Assembly: GCA_013350335.1 (NCBI GenBank)
Contig: CM023539.1
Span: 10,912,302 to 10,976,301, forward strand
Reading direction: 5' to 3'
Length of the DNA stretch: 64,000 bases
Source: Chimonanthus salicifolius
Lineage: Eukaryota > Streptophyta > Magnoliopsida > Laurales > Calycanthaceae
A program made the position numbers and the translations under genes. The notes beneath the pieces were generated by a model. The model was not told the origin of the DNA and did not search any database. It was given only the letters and a program-made list of their open reading frames with translations. This document shows positions 12,156-22,668 of this stretch, in pieces (within the stretch, counting starts at the first letter, position 1; every line of letters starts with the position of its first letter).

Positions 12156-13040
12156 AAGTCTAGAATGAGAGACCTGACACCGCCTACATATAAGGAATGC
12201 AAATGTTCTAACTGTGATGAACGTAGGCGTTAACTGGTGTTGGGTAGCCGAGGAATTGTAGCCTCTAACGTAGTATGGACCCATGGAGTGTCTGGGAATT
12301 GTCGGGTAAAAACTGGGAGAAGACATTCGTGTTATTAAATCTAGCTTTATATGTTTGTGTGAATATTGATTATTTATTGATCATTTTATATTGGTGTTAG
12401 CTGCAGCGATCGCATATGTGTACAGAACACTGTAGCCACTCTGCTTTCAGGCGATGTTATTATAAAACAGGCCACTATACAGATGAATCTGCAGAGTTCT
12501 GAGATGCTACGGGCACGATGGTGATCCAAGTGTAGACAGAGATCTGCACTTCCGTTTCGAAGATCCATTTGAGCCGACTTTAGACATAGCATTGATTTTC
12601 TTCCAAGATTAAACCTAGGCCAGTACACAGGCTATTTGGGTTATCTTATTCTTAAAAAAAAAAAAAAACATCTCCACATACTCCAATCTTCCAATGGTTG
12701 CCAGCATTACCAATGCTCCCAACATACATCCTACAACCCTTCTGCTAGTGGCTCAGCTTGGTCAAGTCCCTATGTTTGTCAATTCCATGACTCAAAAAGA
12801 AGCACCTACTAAAAGCCTGAAGACCCAAGGTGATCAAGAGTAAAGATCATGCTCCATCGAATTGAAACGTATCGTAATGGCAATCACAAAATAGGTATTA
12901 TGGCCATACATGAATTTAGGTGATACTCACACCTTAGAGAGGACTATCCCTAGGCTTAGTTGAACAAATGGTTAAATCATAAAAAGCCTAGAGAGGCTGT
13001 TTGACAGTGAATTGGAACCTAACTTGAAAATATGTATTTG
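12156..13040. other. Probable LTR tail of G1, then unrecognised sequence
   Basis: The first few hundred bases probably complete the G1 LTR. A run of 15 A at about 12654-12668 follows. Beyond it the sequence has no recognised domain, terminal repeat or RNA gene; short frames do not look coding. Confidence 0.35.
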
Positions 13041-14344
13041 GTTTCACTATCAAAACGATCAGTCGTTCTCACCGACCCCTCGGTGGAGACTGGATCGACA
13101 CATCGTGGTCAAGGACTGGTCGGCAAGTTTGACATAGGTTCTGGAACATTGAACTGTCATTCTGGATATGCCTCTGATCTAGAGTCTCATATGCACTGAC
13201 CCCTCAGTGAAAGGCTGAAACGACCCCTCATGGTCAACGACTCATCGATCAAGATCTTGAGTTCTAAAACTTTGAACTGAAATGGACTTTCGTAGAAACA
13301 GACATATCGGTAATTTAAGACCGATAGAGAGTACCATGACCTACCCCTTGGTAAAGGGCGACAGGTCGTTCTAGGTAACAGGTTTCTAGACTATAAACTA
13401 CTGTCAGCATGTTTTTGCCCCAGATCAAGCCTCTCGTATGGACCAACCTCTTGATTCCATAAATGTCGACCCATTGGCGACAACGACATGTCGACCAGGA
13501 AATAATATTATTGTTGGGAGTGCACTTAATGCACAACGGTCGGGTTTGTAATGGTAAAATTTCTAGTCACTGATCCCTCGGTAAGACCGACTTGCCAGTA
13601 CATTACCGTTACTGTAACTGGTTGCCTTCTTTATAAAAAAAAAACCAATCTTTATGCAACCAGTTGGTACCATTCGACAAAATCAGTTAAGACCTCACCT
13701 TTATCAGTAAGCTTAAACAATGACCAACAGAAGGATAACTCTCTCTCTCTCGTACTTACACTTGGAGAATCAAATACAATCAATCAGATAGATTGAGTTG
13801 GAATATAGAGAGGAAAGATGAAAACTCATAAACAACTAATCTATGGATTGGTTCGAAAGTGAGAAAAAGAAGGAAAGGAGCATAATTTAGGAAACCTATG
13901 ATGAAACTATTTCCTTGACACCCTGGACTGTAATTTCTTTACGGCGGCTAGAAGGAGGAGCGTCGGCACACATTGGATGGGATCTTGAAGAAACACACAT
14001 CAAGAGAAAGAGCTTCAAAGGTAAGTGCTTCTTGGTTTTAATTTTATTTTAAAACCTTTGTTCCGAAAGTGGATTAAGGAAGCTTGATTCCGGAACCACT
14101 ATAAAAAATCTGGAGCGTTGTCTCCGGCACAGTGGTGGGTGGAATTCCCAGCCAAAATGGATAGGTGAATTTCCTATTCTACAGTGGTGGGTGAAATTCC
14201 TATCTAATTGAGTGAGGTGAAATTCCTACTCTAATTGTGAGGGTGTAAGTCCCTACTTAGTAGATTTGGAGATAGCTCAAGGTTGAGTGAGTCCTAACAG
14301 TGGATGTAGGTTGGCTAACCTAACCACTTTAAAACTGGTCTTTA
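13041..14344 (+). mobile_element. Copia (SIRE/Maximus-like) LTR fragment
   Basis: Contains repeated CCGACCCCTCGGTG-type phrases with scattered variants (about 13070-13600), a TTATAAAAAA box near 13630, then GGTGGGTGAAATTCCTA repeated three times with variation (14131-14250), a style known to me from the 3' part of large SIRE/Maximus copia LTRs. No primer site or pol is adjacent. It ends at 14344, exactly where the duplicated RLP intron sequence begins, and has removed the RLP exon expected there. Family assignment is by resemblance only. Confidence 0.4.
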
Positions 14345-15053
14345 TTAGTTCTCACACTTAAACATGGAGTAAATTATTACTGAACAGGGAGCACTTTTCT
14401 TAATAAAATCACGCATATATTCATTTTTTCATTTCTCCACTCTTATTTTTTTTCAAATTTTATGGTTTACTCTACCATTACAAAATCATTCAACTTGGGT
14501 TTACCTCGTCAATCTAAAATTTTAAATGCGTCTTATCATTTCTTATATAAAATAAGTACTGTATATGAGTATGACTTAAAGAAATTGGTCTTTCTCACAA
14601 AAAAAGTCTTCTTCTTTATTTCATTGAAACCTATCTAGATGTATACCAATCACTAGAAAGTAGATAAATAAAAGAAGGGATCATTACGTAAATTAAGAGT
14701 CTACAAACATTCAATGCCATCTCATCATAATATAAAAACTTAGAAAATAAAAAAATCCTAAAAACTATATCATTCACATTAAGAAATCTTCATCCATTTC
14801 AATACACTCCAATATCATTTCATTAAATTATTTGTAAAAAAAACTCTATGATTGGGATTGTCTTGGAAAAAAATTGAAAAAAATTACAAATGTACAAATC
14901 TAAATTGAAAGAAAAAATGAAATTGACAAATGCCCTTTTACATTTGAAGAACTTACTTCTAAACATTCTTAAAATCACACCCAATGCAATGTTCAAACAA
15001 AAAAAGTAATTGATTTTTTTTAAAAAAAAATAAAAACATTGAATATGACCAAT
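14345..15053 (-). pseudogene. RLP duplication unit A (intron only, exon lost)
   Basis: Matches 18045-18990 of unit C, from TTATTAGTTCTCACAC onward, in the same order and orientation, but the LRR exon that should lie at its left is replaced by the copia LTR fragment. It also lacks about 225 bases present in unit C (18440-18660), including the exon 1 remnant. Non-coding here; open frames such as 14823-15122 are AT-rich artefacts. Confidence 0.6.
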
Positions 15054-15652
15054 TGTCATGCCCCAACCCTCGGGAACGTGACTGAGAATGTTTTTATTTG
15101 AAACTCCAAAGCAATTGTACACCTATATCCAGACACACGTGGAACTCAAGTGTAAGAGGATTCCCACAAATACTAGAACCCCTTGGACCCCATTGTCATC
15201 GAACTTAATAATCAACTGTCTACGTACTCTTTCAAAATCAGATCACGCATAGTTCTACCTTCATTCTGACCATTCCTCCTCTCGTTCTTACTCACTTTAT
15301 TAAGTCCATAGCTCATGCATGGAACAAATCAAATGCTATGCATTTTGCCTTGCATCTACCAAACTATGAGTCCAACACTAACCATGGATCTAACTAACCA
15401 TGAGTCTATCCGACCATGGGCCTAACCAACCATGGGTCTAAACCCCCAACATAACTGTCATGTGGCTGGAGTAACATAACCATACCAAAATTCACATTCA
15501 TGTAATGAACATGTCATAATGTTCATACATCATGACTCATGCGTGATTGCCCAATGGAATGCAATTTATGCAATGCATCACTTTCCTGCTACCACTGACT
15601 GCACGCTCAAACATGCCATGGTCTCATCACCCCATCACACTCTAAGCACTAC
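15054..15652 (-). mobile_element. Gypsy LTR 3' end fragment (same family as G2)
   Basis: Starts on the plus strand TGTCATGCCCCAACCCTCGG, the reverse complement of the LTR end seen at 24681 and 18994, and follows 18994-19590 closely up to about 15652. It flanks RLP unit A exactly as the G2 LTR flanks unit C, so intron and LTR were duplicated as one block after the LTR had inserted. Confidence 0.75.
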
Positions 15653-15764
15653 AGTTAGTTAATTGATAGGAGTCAAAGAGAATGCCCAAGGAAGGCAAAG
15701 TCAAATGACATGGTTGACACCCTTGGGAGATTCAACTCATGGGAACGCCTGTGATGCCTCTATG

Positions 15765-16084
15765 ATGTAGTGTCCCACATGAGTAGAACTCATATTTAAA
15801 AACCCATGTTCTTATAAACCCAAAAATTTATAGGTCCACTGTCAATGTAGGACTTTTACTAACACTCCCCCCGAACGCCAAAGTTCTAGAAACTCGGCTC
15901 TCCACCTCCATGCAAGGCTAGAGATATGAACCCAACCCATCCCAATGATACCTCTGCTCTAATACCATATTAAACACGTTAGTAGAACTCATCTTTAAAA
16001 ACCGGCTTATAAGGAGAGGGAACCCATGTGCTTATAAACCCCAAGATCCAAAGGTTCACTAGCAATATGGGATTTTTGCTAACA
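15765..16084 (-). mobile_element. TRIM-type miniature LTR retrotransposon
   Basis: On the minus strand: LTR of about 115 bases starting TGTTAGCAAAAATCCC at 16084, then TGGTATTAGAGC (15956-15967, one change from the Met-tRNA primer site), an interior of about 100 bases, a polypurine tract CGTTCGGGGGGGAG (15865-15878), and a second LTR starting TGTTAGTAAAAGTCC at 15864. Both LTRs contain a TTATAAG-type box and GAGTTCTACT. There is no coding capacity. The LTRs differ noticeably from each other, so it is old. Exact 3' end and target duplication are unclear; TTAATTGAT flanks the wider insertion on both sides (about 15660 and 16091). Confidence 0.6.
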
Positions 16085-17283
16085 CTGCCATGATTAATTG
16101 ATGACATTTTTTTTTTGTTATGTGTTGATCATTAGTCTGAATGATTGAATGTAATGTGAAATGTGGTTGATTGTTACTAAATAATTTACTTTTTCTTGTT
16201 TTAGTTTTTTTCTTCTTTAGTTTTTTGTTTTAAATTAAACTAATCATCATCGTATATGTCAATTGTTTTATCAATCTAGAGTTAGCTTTTATATTAGTTT
16301 GACAAACCCAGATTGACTATTTATCTAATATCTATAGAACTTGAATACACGACCTTTAAACAATAACAACCTTACTAATGATAAGTATAATTGTTGTAGA
16401 ATTATATTAATTGATATCATGTTGTAAGCAGTTAGAATTGAAAGATGTCCAAATATTCCTCATCTGATTAAGTGTCCCAATACCTGACGTGGAGAAGAAA
16501 TGGCCTCTTAGGTTGTTATAAGACAGGTCCAGAAATTCCATCTTCAATAACTTCCCTAGACACTGGGGAAGGCTTTGACCGTCTAAGTTGTTGTTGCTAA
16601 GAGAGAGCCAATGAAGATTGCTCAATTCACATAAACCTGCACGAAAGAAAAAGAAGTTTTCATTTGTCACACTTGAACATGAAGGAAATTATTAATGATC
16701 AAGGAGCTATTTTCTTAAATAAATCATTCATATATTCATTTTTCATGTCTCCACTTTTTTTTTCAAAATTTATATTTTATTCTGTCAATACAAAATCATT
16801 CAACTTATGTTTACCTCATCAATCTAAACTTTTAAATGCATCTTAAAATAAGTATTATATGGGAAATGATCTTAAAAATTCAGTCCTAGTTCACAAAAAA
16901 AGGTTCGTCTTATTTATTTCACAAAAACCAATCTAGATGTATATTAATCACCCAAAAAGTAGATAGATAACAGAATCATTAGGTTAATTAAGAGTGTGCA
17001 AACATTCAACGCCATCTTATTATGATGACAAAAAAATTAGTATATAAATGTATTTTTATAATTGTGATCATAATTTTTCATGTCTAAATGTAGTCATAAT
17101 CATAATTTATTTTTATCTACTCTTTTATTCAAATTTTCAATTTAATTTTTAGTGCGATTGATTTCATAATTGTGGGACTCAAGTGCTTTTACTTTTTAGG
17201 TCTCTTTTATCTAATTCCTAAAGTCATCACTCTCTTAAACATTATATCCACCATATCCCAGAACGTCAAGATCGGATGAATTA
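16085..17283 (-). pseudogene. RLP duplication unit B
   Basis: A stretch with the same layout as unit C: TTAATTGATGACATTT near 16091, intron-like AT-rich sequence, an LRR exon (16484-16636), then the intron block shared with units A and C up to about 17000. The remaining 280 bases up to 17283 are AT-rich and unassigned. Confidence 0.6.
16484..16636 (-). pseudogene. Leucine-rich-repeat exon of a receptor-like protein (unit B)
   Basis: Minus-strand exon of 153 bases (51 codons, phase preserving). The acceptor is a pyrimidine tract ending TTTCGTGCAG at 16637; the donor is GTCAG/GTATTGG at 16484. It encodes about two plant-type LRRs: LCELSNLHWLSLSNNNLDG and LPQCLGKLLKMEFLDLSYNN, fitting LxxLxxLxLxxNxLxG. 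This is the style of the intron-split RLP family (extracellular LRR immune or developmental receptors without a kinase). The exon itself is open, but no complete set of exons or transmembrane segment is found nearby, so I treat it as a gene fragment. Its sister exon lies 1393 bases upstream (17877-18029). Confidence 0.75.
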
Positions 17284-17664
17284 CAGTTAGTTAATTGATG
17301 ACATTTATTTTGTTTGTTATGTGTTGATCATTATTTTGGAATGGTTGGATACAATCTTAAATGTGTTGATTGTTGTGGAATGAATTTTTTTTTATAGTTT
17401 TTTTCCTATTTTTTTTTTAAATTATACTAATCATCATCATCTATGTCAATTGTCTTAAATATCTAGAGTTAGCTTTTATATTTAGATTTGACAAACTTTT
17501 TTCATAGATTGACTATTTATCTGAAATCCATAGAATTTGAAACCACATCCTTTAAGCCATAACAACCTTACTTATGATAAATATAATTGTTTTATATTAC
17601 ACTACTTGAAGTACTTATATATCGGTTATTAATTCATGAAGCTTTTCTACTGATAATTGATAAC

Positions 17665-17797
17665 ATTTTTTTGAATTTTCGTGAGGGAAACCATTGGAAA
17701 CCCAGCGTAAAACTTCCATGGGTGATATCTACTACTCTTAGGGCACACCAAGTGATGCCATAGGGGCTCGAACCTAGTATTTCTCGCTTTCTGAGAT
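17665..17797 (-). mobile_element. tRNA-derived SINE copy 1
   Basis: Minus-strand element with a polymerase III B-box match GGTTCGAGCC (17765-17774), a body shared with 30553-30720 (CCAGCGTAAAAC...TCCATG, TACTACTCTTAGGG..ACACCAAG in plus orientation) and an A-rich 3' end (T-run at 17665-17672 on the plus strand). It is absent from RLP unit B at the equivalent place, so it inserted after or in only one of the duplicated units. Confidence 0.65.
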
Positions 17798-17876
17798 GGT
17801 AATTAATAACATGTTGTAAGCAGTTAGAATTGAAAGATATCCAAGTGTGCCTTTATTTGATGATGTGTCCCAATAC

Positions 17877-18029
17877 CTGATGAGGAGAAGAAATGGCCAC
17901 TTAGGTTGTTTTGAGATAGATCAAGAGTTTCCATCTTCAATAAGTTCCCTAAACACTGTGGCATGGCTTGATCTTCTAATTTGTTGTATCCAAGATTGAG
18001 GTAATGAAGATTGTTCAATCCACATAAAT
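17877..18029 (-). pseudogene. Leucine-rich-repeat exon of a receptor-like protein (unit C)
   Basis: Exactly 153 bases like its sister at 16484-16636, with acceptor TTTCGTGTAG at 18030 and donor CTGATCAG-type end CAG/GTATTGG at 17877. It encodes LCGLNNLHYLNLGYNKLED and MPQCLGNLLKMETLDLSQNN, two LRRs of the plant extracellular type. Same function as the unit B exon is inferred. Upstream on the minus strand the gene would continue toward exon 1 at 26586-26946, but an LTR element of about 6.2 kb (18994-25183) lies between. Confidence 0.75.
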
Positions 18030-18561
18030 CTACACGAAAGAAAATGAAGTTATTAGTTCTCACACTTAAACATGGAGTACATTATTACTGAACAGGAAGC
18101 ACTTTTCTTAATAAAATCATTCATATAGTCATTTTTTCATTTCTCCACTCTTTTTTTTTTTCAAATTTTATGGTTTACTCTACCATTACAAAATCATTCA
18201 ACTTTGGTTTACCTCCTCAATCTAAAATTTTAAATGCGTCTTATCATTTCTTATATAAAATAAGTACTATATATGAGTATGACTTAAAGAAATTGGTCTC
18301 TTTCTCACAAAAAAATCTTCTTCTTTATTTCATTGAAACCTATCTAGATGTATACCAATCACTAGAAAGTAGATAAATAAAAGAAGGGATCATTACGTAA
18401 ATTAAGAGTCTGCAAACATTCAATGCCATCTCATCATCATGACAAGATATATAAATATAATTTTTTCTTGAAAATTCAATAATATAAAAGATGAATGAGT
18501 GCAAATTTAAAATATATATCGATTCCAGAAAAGAAAGTTGGGAGGGTCAATTTCTTGTTTC

Positions 18562-18606
18562 AGATGAGAAGAGAGTGTCTTTCATGAGGAAGACAGGCCA
18601 TGCAAC
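18562..18606 (-). pseudogene. Remnant of RLP exon 1
   Basis: Minus-strand translation gives CCMACLPHERHSLLI then a stop, matching CCIACFPHERDSLLLI of the exon at 26586-26946, which is the junction of signal peptide and the cysteine-capped LRR N-terminal domain. Only about 15 codons remain. It shows that another RLP gene copy started here. Confidence 0.65.
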
Positions 18607-19659
18607 ACATTAAATTATTTGCAAAAAATTTGAAAAATCTGAATTTTACGAATTTTTTAAAGTAAAACTTAGAAAATAAAAAAAATCCTAAAAACTATAT
18701 CAGTCACATTAAGAAATCTCCGTTCAGTTCAATACACTCAATATCATTTCATTAAATTATTTGCACAAAAGAACTCTACAATTGGGATTGTCTTAGAGCA
18801 AAAATTCAAAAAAAAAAAAAAAAATGTACAAATCTAAATTGAAAGAAAAAAAATGAAATTGACAAATACCCTTTTACATTTGAAGAACTTACTTCTAAAC
18901 ATTCTTAAAATCACACACAATGCAATGTTCAAACAAAAAAAAGTAATTGAAACAATTTTTTTTTTAAAAAAAAACATTGAATATGACCAAGTTTCCTGAC
19001 CCTCAGGCACTTGACTGAGAATTTTTTTATTTCAAACTCTAAAGCAATCGTACACCTATATCCATATACACGTGGAACTCACGTGTAAGAGGATTCCCAC
19101 ATATCCTAAAACCTCGTTGTCATCGAACTTAATAATCAATTGCCTATGTACTCTTTCGAATCAGATCACGCATAGTTCTACCTTCATTTTGACCATTCCT
19201 CCTCCCATTCTTATTCACTGTATTTAGTCCATAGCTCATGCATGGAACAAATCAAATGCTATGCATTATGCCTTTCATCTACCAAACTATGGGTCCAACA
19301 CTAACCATGGATCTAACCAACCATGAGTCTATCCAACCATGGGCCTAACCAACCATGGGTCTGAACCCCTAACATAACTGTCATGTGGCTGGAGTAACAT
19401 AACTAGACCAAAATTCACATTCATGTAATGATCAAATTCATGTGATAATCACATTCATCCATCATGACTCATGCGCGATTTCCCAATGGAATGCAATTCA
19501 TGCAATGCATCACTTTCTTGCTACCACTGACTGCACGCTCAAATACGCCATGGTCTCATCACCCCATTACACTCCGAGCACTACACATCTCCAAGGCCAT
19601 ACAAATTAACAACATAATTGCTTATGTCAATGTGGGTGTGGTTGGGATGGGGTGGGGGT

Positions 19660-19692
<33 letters not shown>
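19660..19692 (+). repeat. G33 homopolymer
   Basis: Thirty-three consecutive G preceded by GGGATGGGGTGGGGGTG. Possible quadruplex-forming tract or an assembly artefact. Confidence 0.9.
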
Positions 19693-19693
<1 letters not shown>

Positions 19694-20893
19694 GGACTTG
19701 GTGGCTCATATCACATCAGCAGCCACTGGGACTCGCACACTCTCTAGTCTCATCTACCCATCATGCTCATGCATGTCATGCTGATGCCCCCTATTCAACC
19801 ATGCTCTCACTTGCCATATAAATCTACACAAGTAAGCCATTAGCATATCACAAGAGTTCACACAAATAAGCATGGTTTCATACATCCTAACAACCCATAA
19901 ACACTAACATGTTATCACATGTCATACTCATTCTCTTAAGCAAGCGTATTAACAATCTCATGCTAATACATATTCACAATTAGACCATCATATGGAACAT
20001 ATCATATAACACAATTCATAGCCAATTACAATCCATCACACCACGTAAGGGTAACATGCTTAAGTGTACTCATTCAACACATTGTAAATACAATCAGTTT
20101 TGATCGGACTAAGGCACTCAGTTGTCTACGTACCACGTGATGGATCATAACCATTAACCAAACACGGATTTCATAGTTGGTTCATGCATTATATTACTCA
20201 TTCAAGCATGAGAATGCTACTTAATGTACAAACTATATAACGAAATCAAGCATTGTTTATATATACAACATATTATACTTCTATGTTCATCAAAATCAAA
20301 AGGAAAGCAGCCAATTGCATATAATTAGTCATCCAAGCATGAGTAATGTATAAATCTACCATATCAAGCCAATTTCAAGCCTAATTTCACGATTAAAGTA
20401 GAAATCCCCAAATTCCTCTAAGTCCTAATCCTCTTCAAGGTTTCTCAAGATCAATTCACACCAAACCCCCAAAATTTACCAGCCCCCAAGCTCAAAAGTA
20501 ACATTACCCCCAAATTTTCTTACTCCCTCTAATGTCCAAACTCAATTTGGGGCCAACCCTACCTCATGCAAAGCTCCCAATAAAAAATCTCTCTCCACAA
20601 TTTACATTTCCCAATTTAGGCTTACATTCTTGTTTTGGGGATCCATTCCACTTAAATCTCAAACAAAACACATCACTAAAGAGAAATGGAAGTGGAAGAG
20701 TTAGAAGATTTACCTTGGAAAAGAGAAATTCCAAGAGAGGTGAAGCGTACGGAGAGTCTAACACAAATCCATCACATGCACAAGTTAATTTGGGGAGAAT
20801 GAAGTCTTTGGTTCAGCTAGGAGAGGGGTCTCTTGGAGGAGAAAAAATGGTTAGAAATGAAAACTAGGTTAATTACTAAGGCATAAAGGCCTT

Positions 20894-21090
20894 TTATGGG
20901 ATAAGTTTCGTTCCATTACAATAAACGCAACATAATGTATTGCTCTGCTAAAGTTTCGACGCTATCGTCAGCACTCTGCTTAAGCGTCAGTGTTTATGGG
21001 ATAAGTTTCGTTCCGTTACAGTAAACGCAACATAATGCATTTCTCTGCTAAAGTTTCGACGCTCGTGCACTTTGCTGAAGCACCAACGCT
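20894..21090 (-). repeat. 100-base tandem pair in G2 LTR
   Basis: TTATGGGATAAGTTTCGTTC starts at 20894 and again at 20994 with the following 70 bases (AAACGCAACATAATG, CTGCTAAAGTTTCGACGCT) nearly unchanged. Confidence 0.8.
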
Positions 21091-22257
21091 CTTCAGATCT
21101 CTACTTAAGCATCAACGCCCTATTTTGGTAGTTTTACACATTTTCACTAAAATGGCCAGAACTTGAGCTACTAAGTTCAGATTTTAGAGGTCTTGTACTT
21201 TTCGAAAATTCCTTTAACTAATATATCCAACAAAACAAGTTTCCCCAAATTTAGAGCTCATTTGATACCTCAAATACGTCCCACACGTCAACCCCATCAT
21301 TCCATCACAAACATATATACATGTGAACAATCTCTCCAATGTATGCACATGAAGACATGATCATACATAACAATGAGGGTACATTCCTATGCAATCAATT
21401 CAAATCAGCAACATACTTCAACATACGAGTTAAAAGTATATAAAGTTACTTAGTCACGCATATCTATACTCAGCATGATTTCAATCTGTTGAAACAAGGA
21501 GGAACGGATGAGTAAATAAGACAAAACGGGTTAAAATAAGGCCGGAGAGAAAACGGGCCAAACTGAGCTGGGCTTAAAAACGGGCGAGGAAAGTGGGTCG
21601 GGTCGAAGGGTCGGGCCTATCAAAAGTGGACTGGGACAAGTCAGGTTGGGCCTGCCAGAAGTGGCTGGGCCAAATCGGGTTGGGCCTGCTAGAAATGGGC
21701 TGGGCCGGACCCAAACCACCCACTGGGCTTGGGTTGGGTTAACTCAAGAACCTGAGCTGAGTCCACTCAGAGACTCGACTGAGCCAACTCAGTTGCCCAA
21801 CTGAGTTAGAAAATAGGGGAGAAAGAGAAGGGAAAATCCAACAAAGGCCAAGGAAAATTGGGAAAGGAAGAGAAAAACCAGGAAAATCGAGTAAAACCAA
21901 GGGAAAACCGGGAAAAGAGAGGAAAGTAAGGAAAATCAAGTAAAAACAAGGAAAAATCGAGAAAACAGAGAAAAACCAGGGAGAGGAAAAGGGAAAAGGG
22001 TATTGAGAATTAAAGCACCTGGAATCAATCAGGAAGAGAGAGATCCGACAGCTGAAGGCGGAGATCCGGCGACTGGAGCACGGCCTGAAGGTCGTTCACA
22101 ACATATGGCTAGGTCGGAGAGCGGGAAGAAGAAGAGAAGAAGACAAAGAAAGCGAGAGGAATGGAGAGAGTTCTTGAAGGGAGTAGAGAGGGTAGGAGAA
22201 GAGAGGAATGAGAAAGGGATATGGCGACCGAGCGAAGGACGGGAGAGAGAGAAGCGG

Positions 22258-22282
22258 CACTATAGCATTTGCGGCTACAGTG
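22258..22282 (-). repeat. LTR hairpin, third copy
   Basis: CACTATAGC and GCTACAGTG around a 7-base loop in an LTR that is otherwise diverged from those at 1254-5588. Confidence 0.6.
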
Positions 22283-22668
22283 TCGAGAGGGGGAGGGATT
22301 TAAGGAAGTTAGGGTTTTTTAAGGGTTTTGGGGGTTTTTCCTGGGTATTTATTTTTATTTTTGAAAAAATGTGTGAAAATGAATTTTAAAATCAACATGG
22401 AGTCTTTCACGAAACCAAAATGAAAACCTGAAAATCTAGACGTCAGATGTCAAGAGAAAACGTGTGAATTTCAAATGTTTTTTAATGACCAAATACACAT
22501 AAATTGCAAAATTACAAAAAAGCTCATTCGAGTTCTTGAACTCGAAATCAGATAAGCTGGGGTCCACTACGGAGCCCACACCAACCCTCAATGTTACTAA
22601 AGCACTAAATACAATTCGGAGGTCCACAAACTCTGTAAAATCTCGAAATATCGGGTCAGGTCATCACA

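Larger units (their letters stand above)
17284..18989 (-). pseudogene. RLP duplication unit C
   Basis: Starts with TTAATTGATGACATTT like unit B, carries a SINE (about 17665-17797), the LRR exon 17877-18029, the shared intron block, and a remnant of RLP exon 1 (18562-18606). It ends against the G2 LTR. Open frames on the plus strand (18170-18376) are intron sequence. Confidence 0.6.
18994..22668 (-). mobile_element. 3' LTR of LARD-like gypsy element G2
   Basis: Long LTR (about 3.7 kb) on the minus strand, starting TGTGATGACCTGACCCG at 22668 and ending near 18994 in the sequence that also ends the LTR pieces at 15054 and 24681. It holds a TG-rich promoter side, a hairpin (22258-22282), GGGCC-rich repeats (21531-21720), an acceptor-like TTGTTTCAACAG at 21486, a 100-base tandem pair (20894-21090), and a run of 33 G at 19660-19692. 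Open frames (for example 20532-20867 and 22003-22389) have no domains. Confidence 0.75.

Noticed and set aside
17765..17774. tRNA gene suggested by GGTTCGAGCC
   Set aside because: There is no cloverleaf or anticodon arm; the B box belongs to a SINE with a second copy at 30553-30720.
19464..19821. Frames with a long Gly run
   Set aside because: Created by the G33 homopolymer; two overlapping frames show the same effect.
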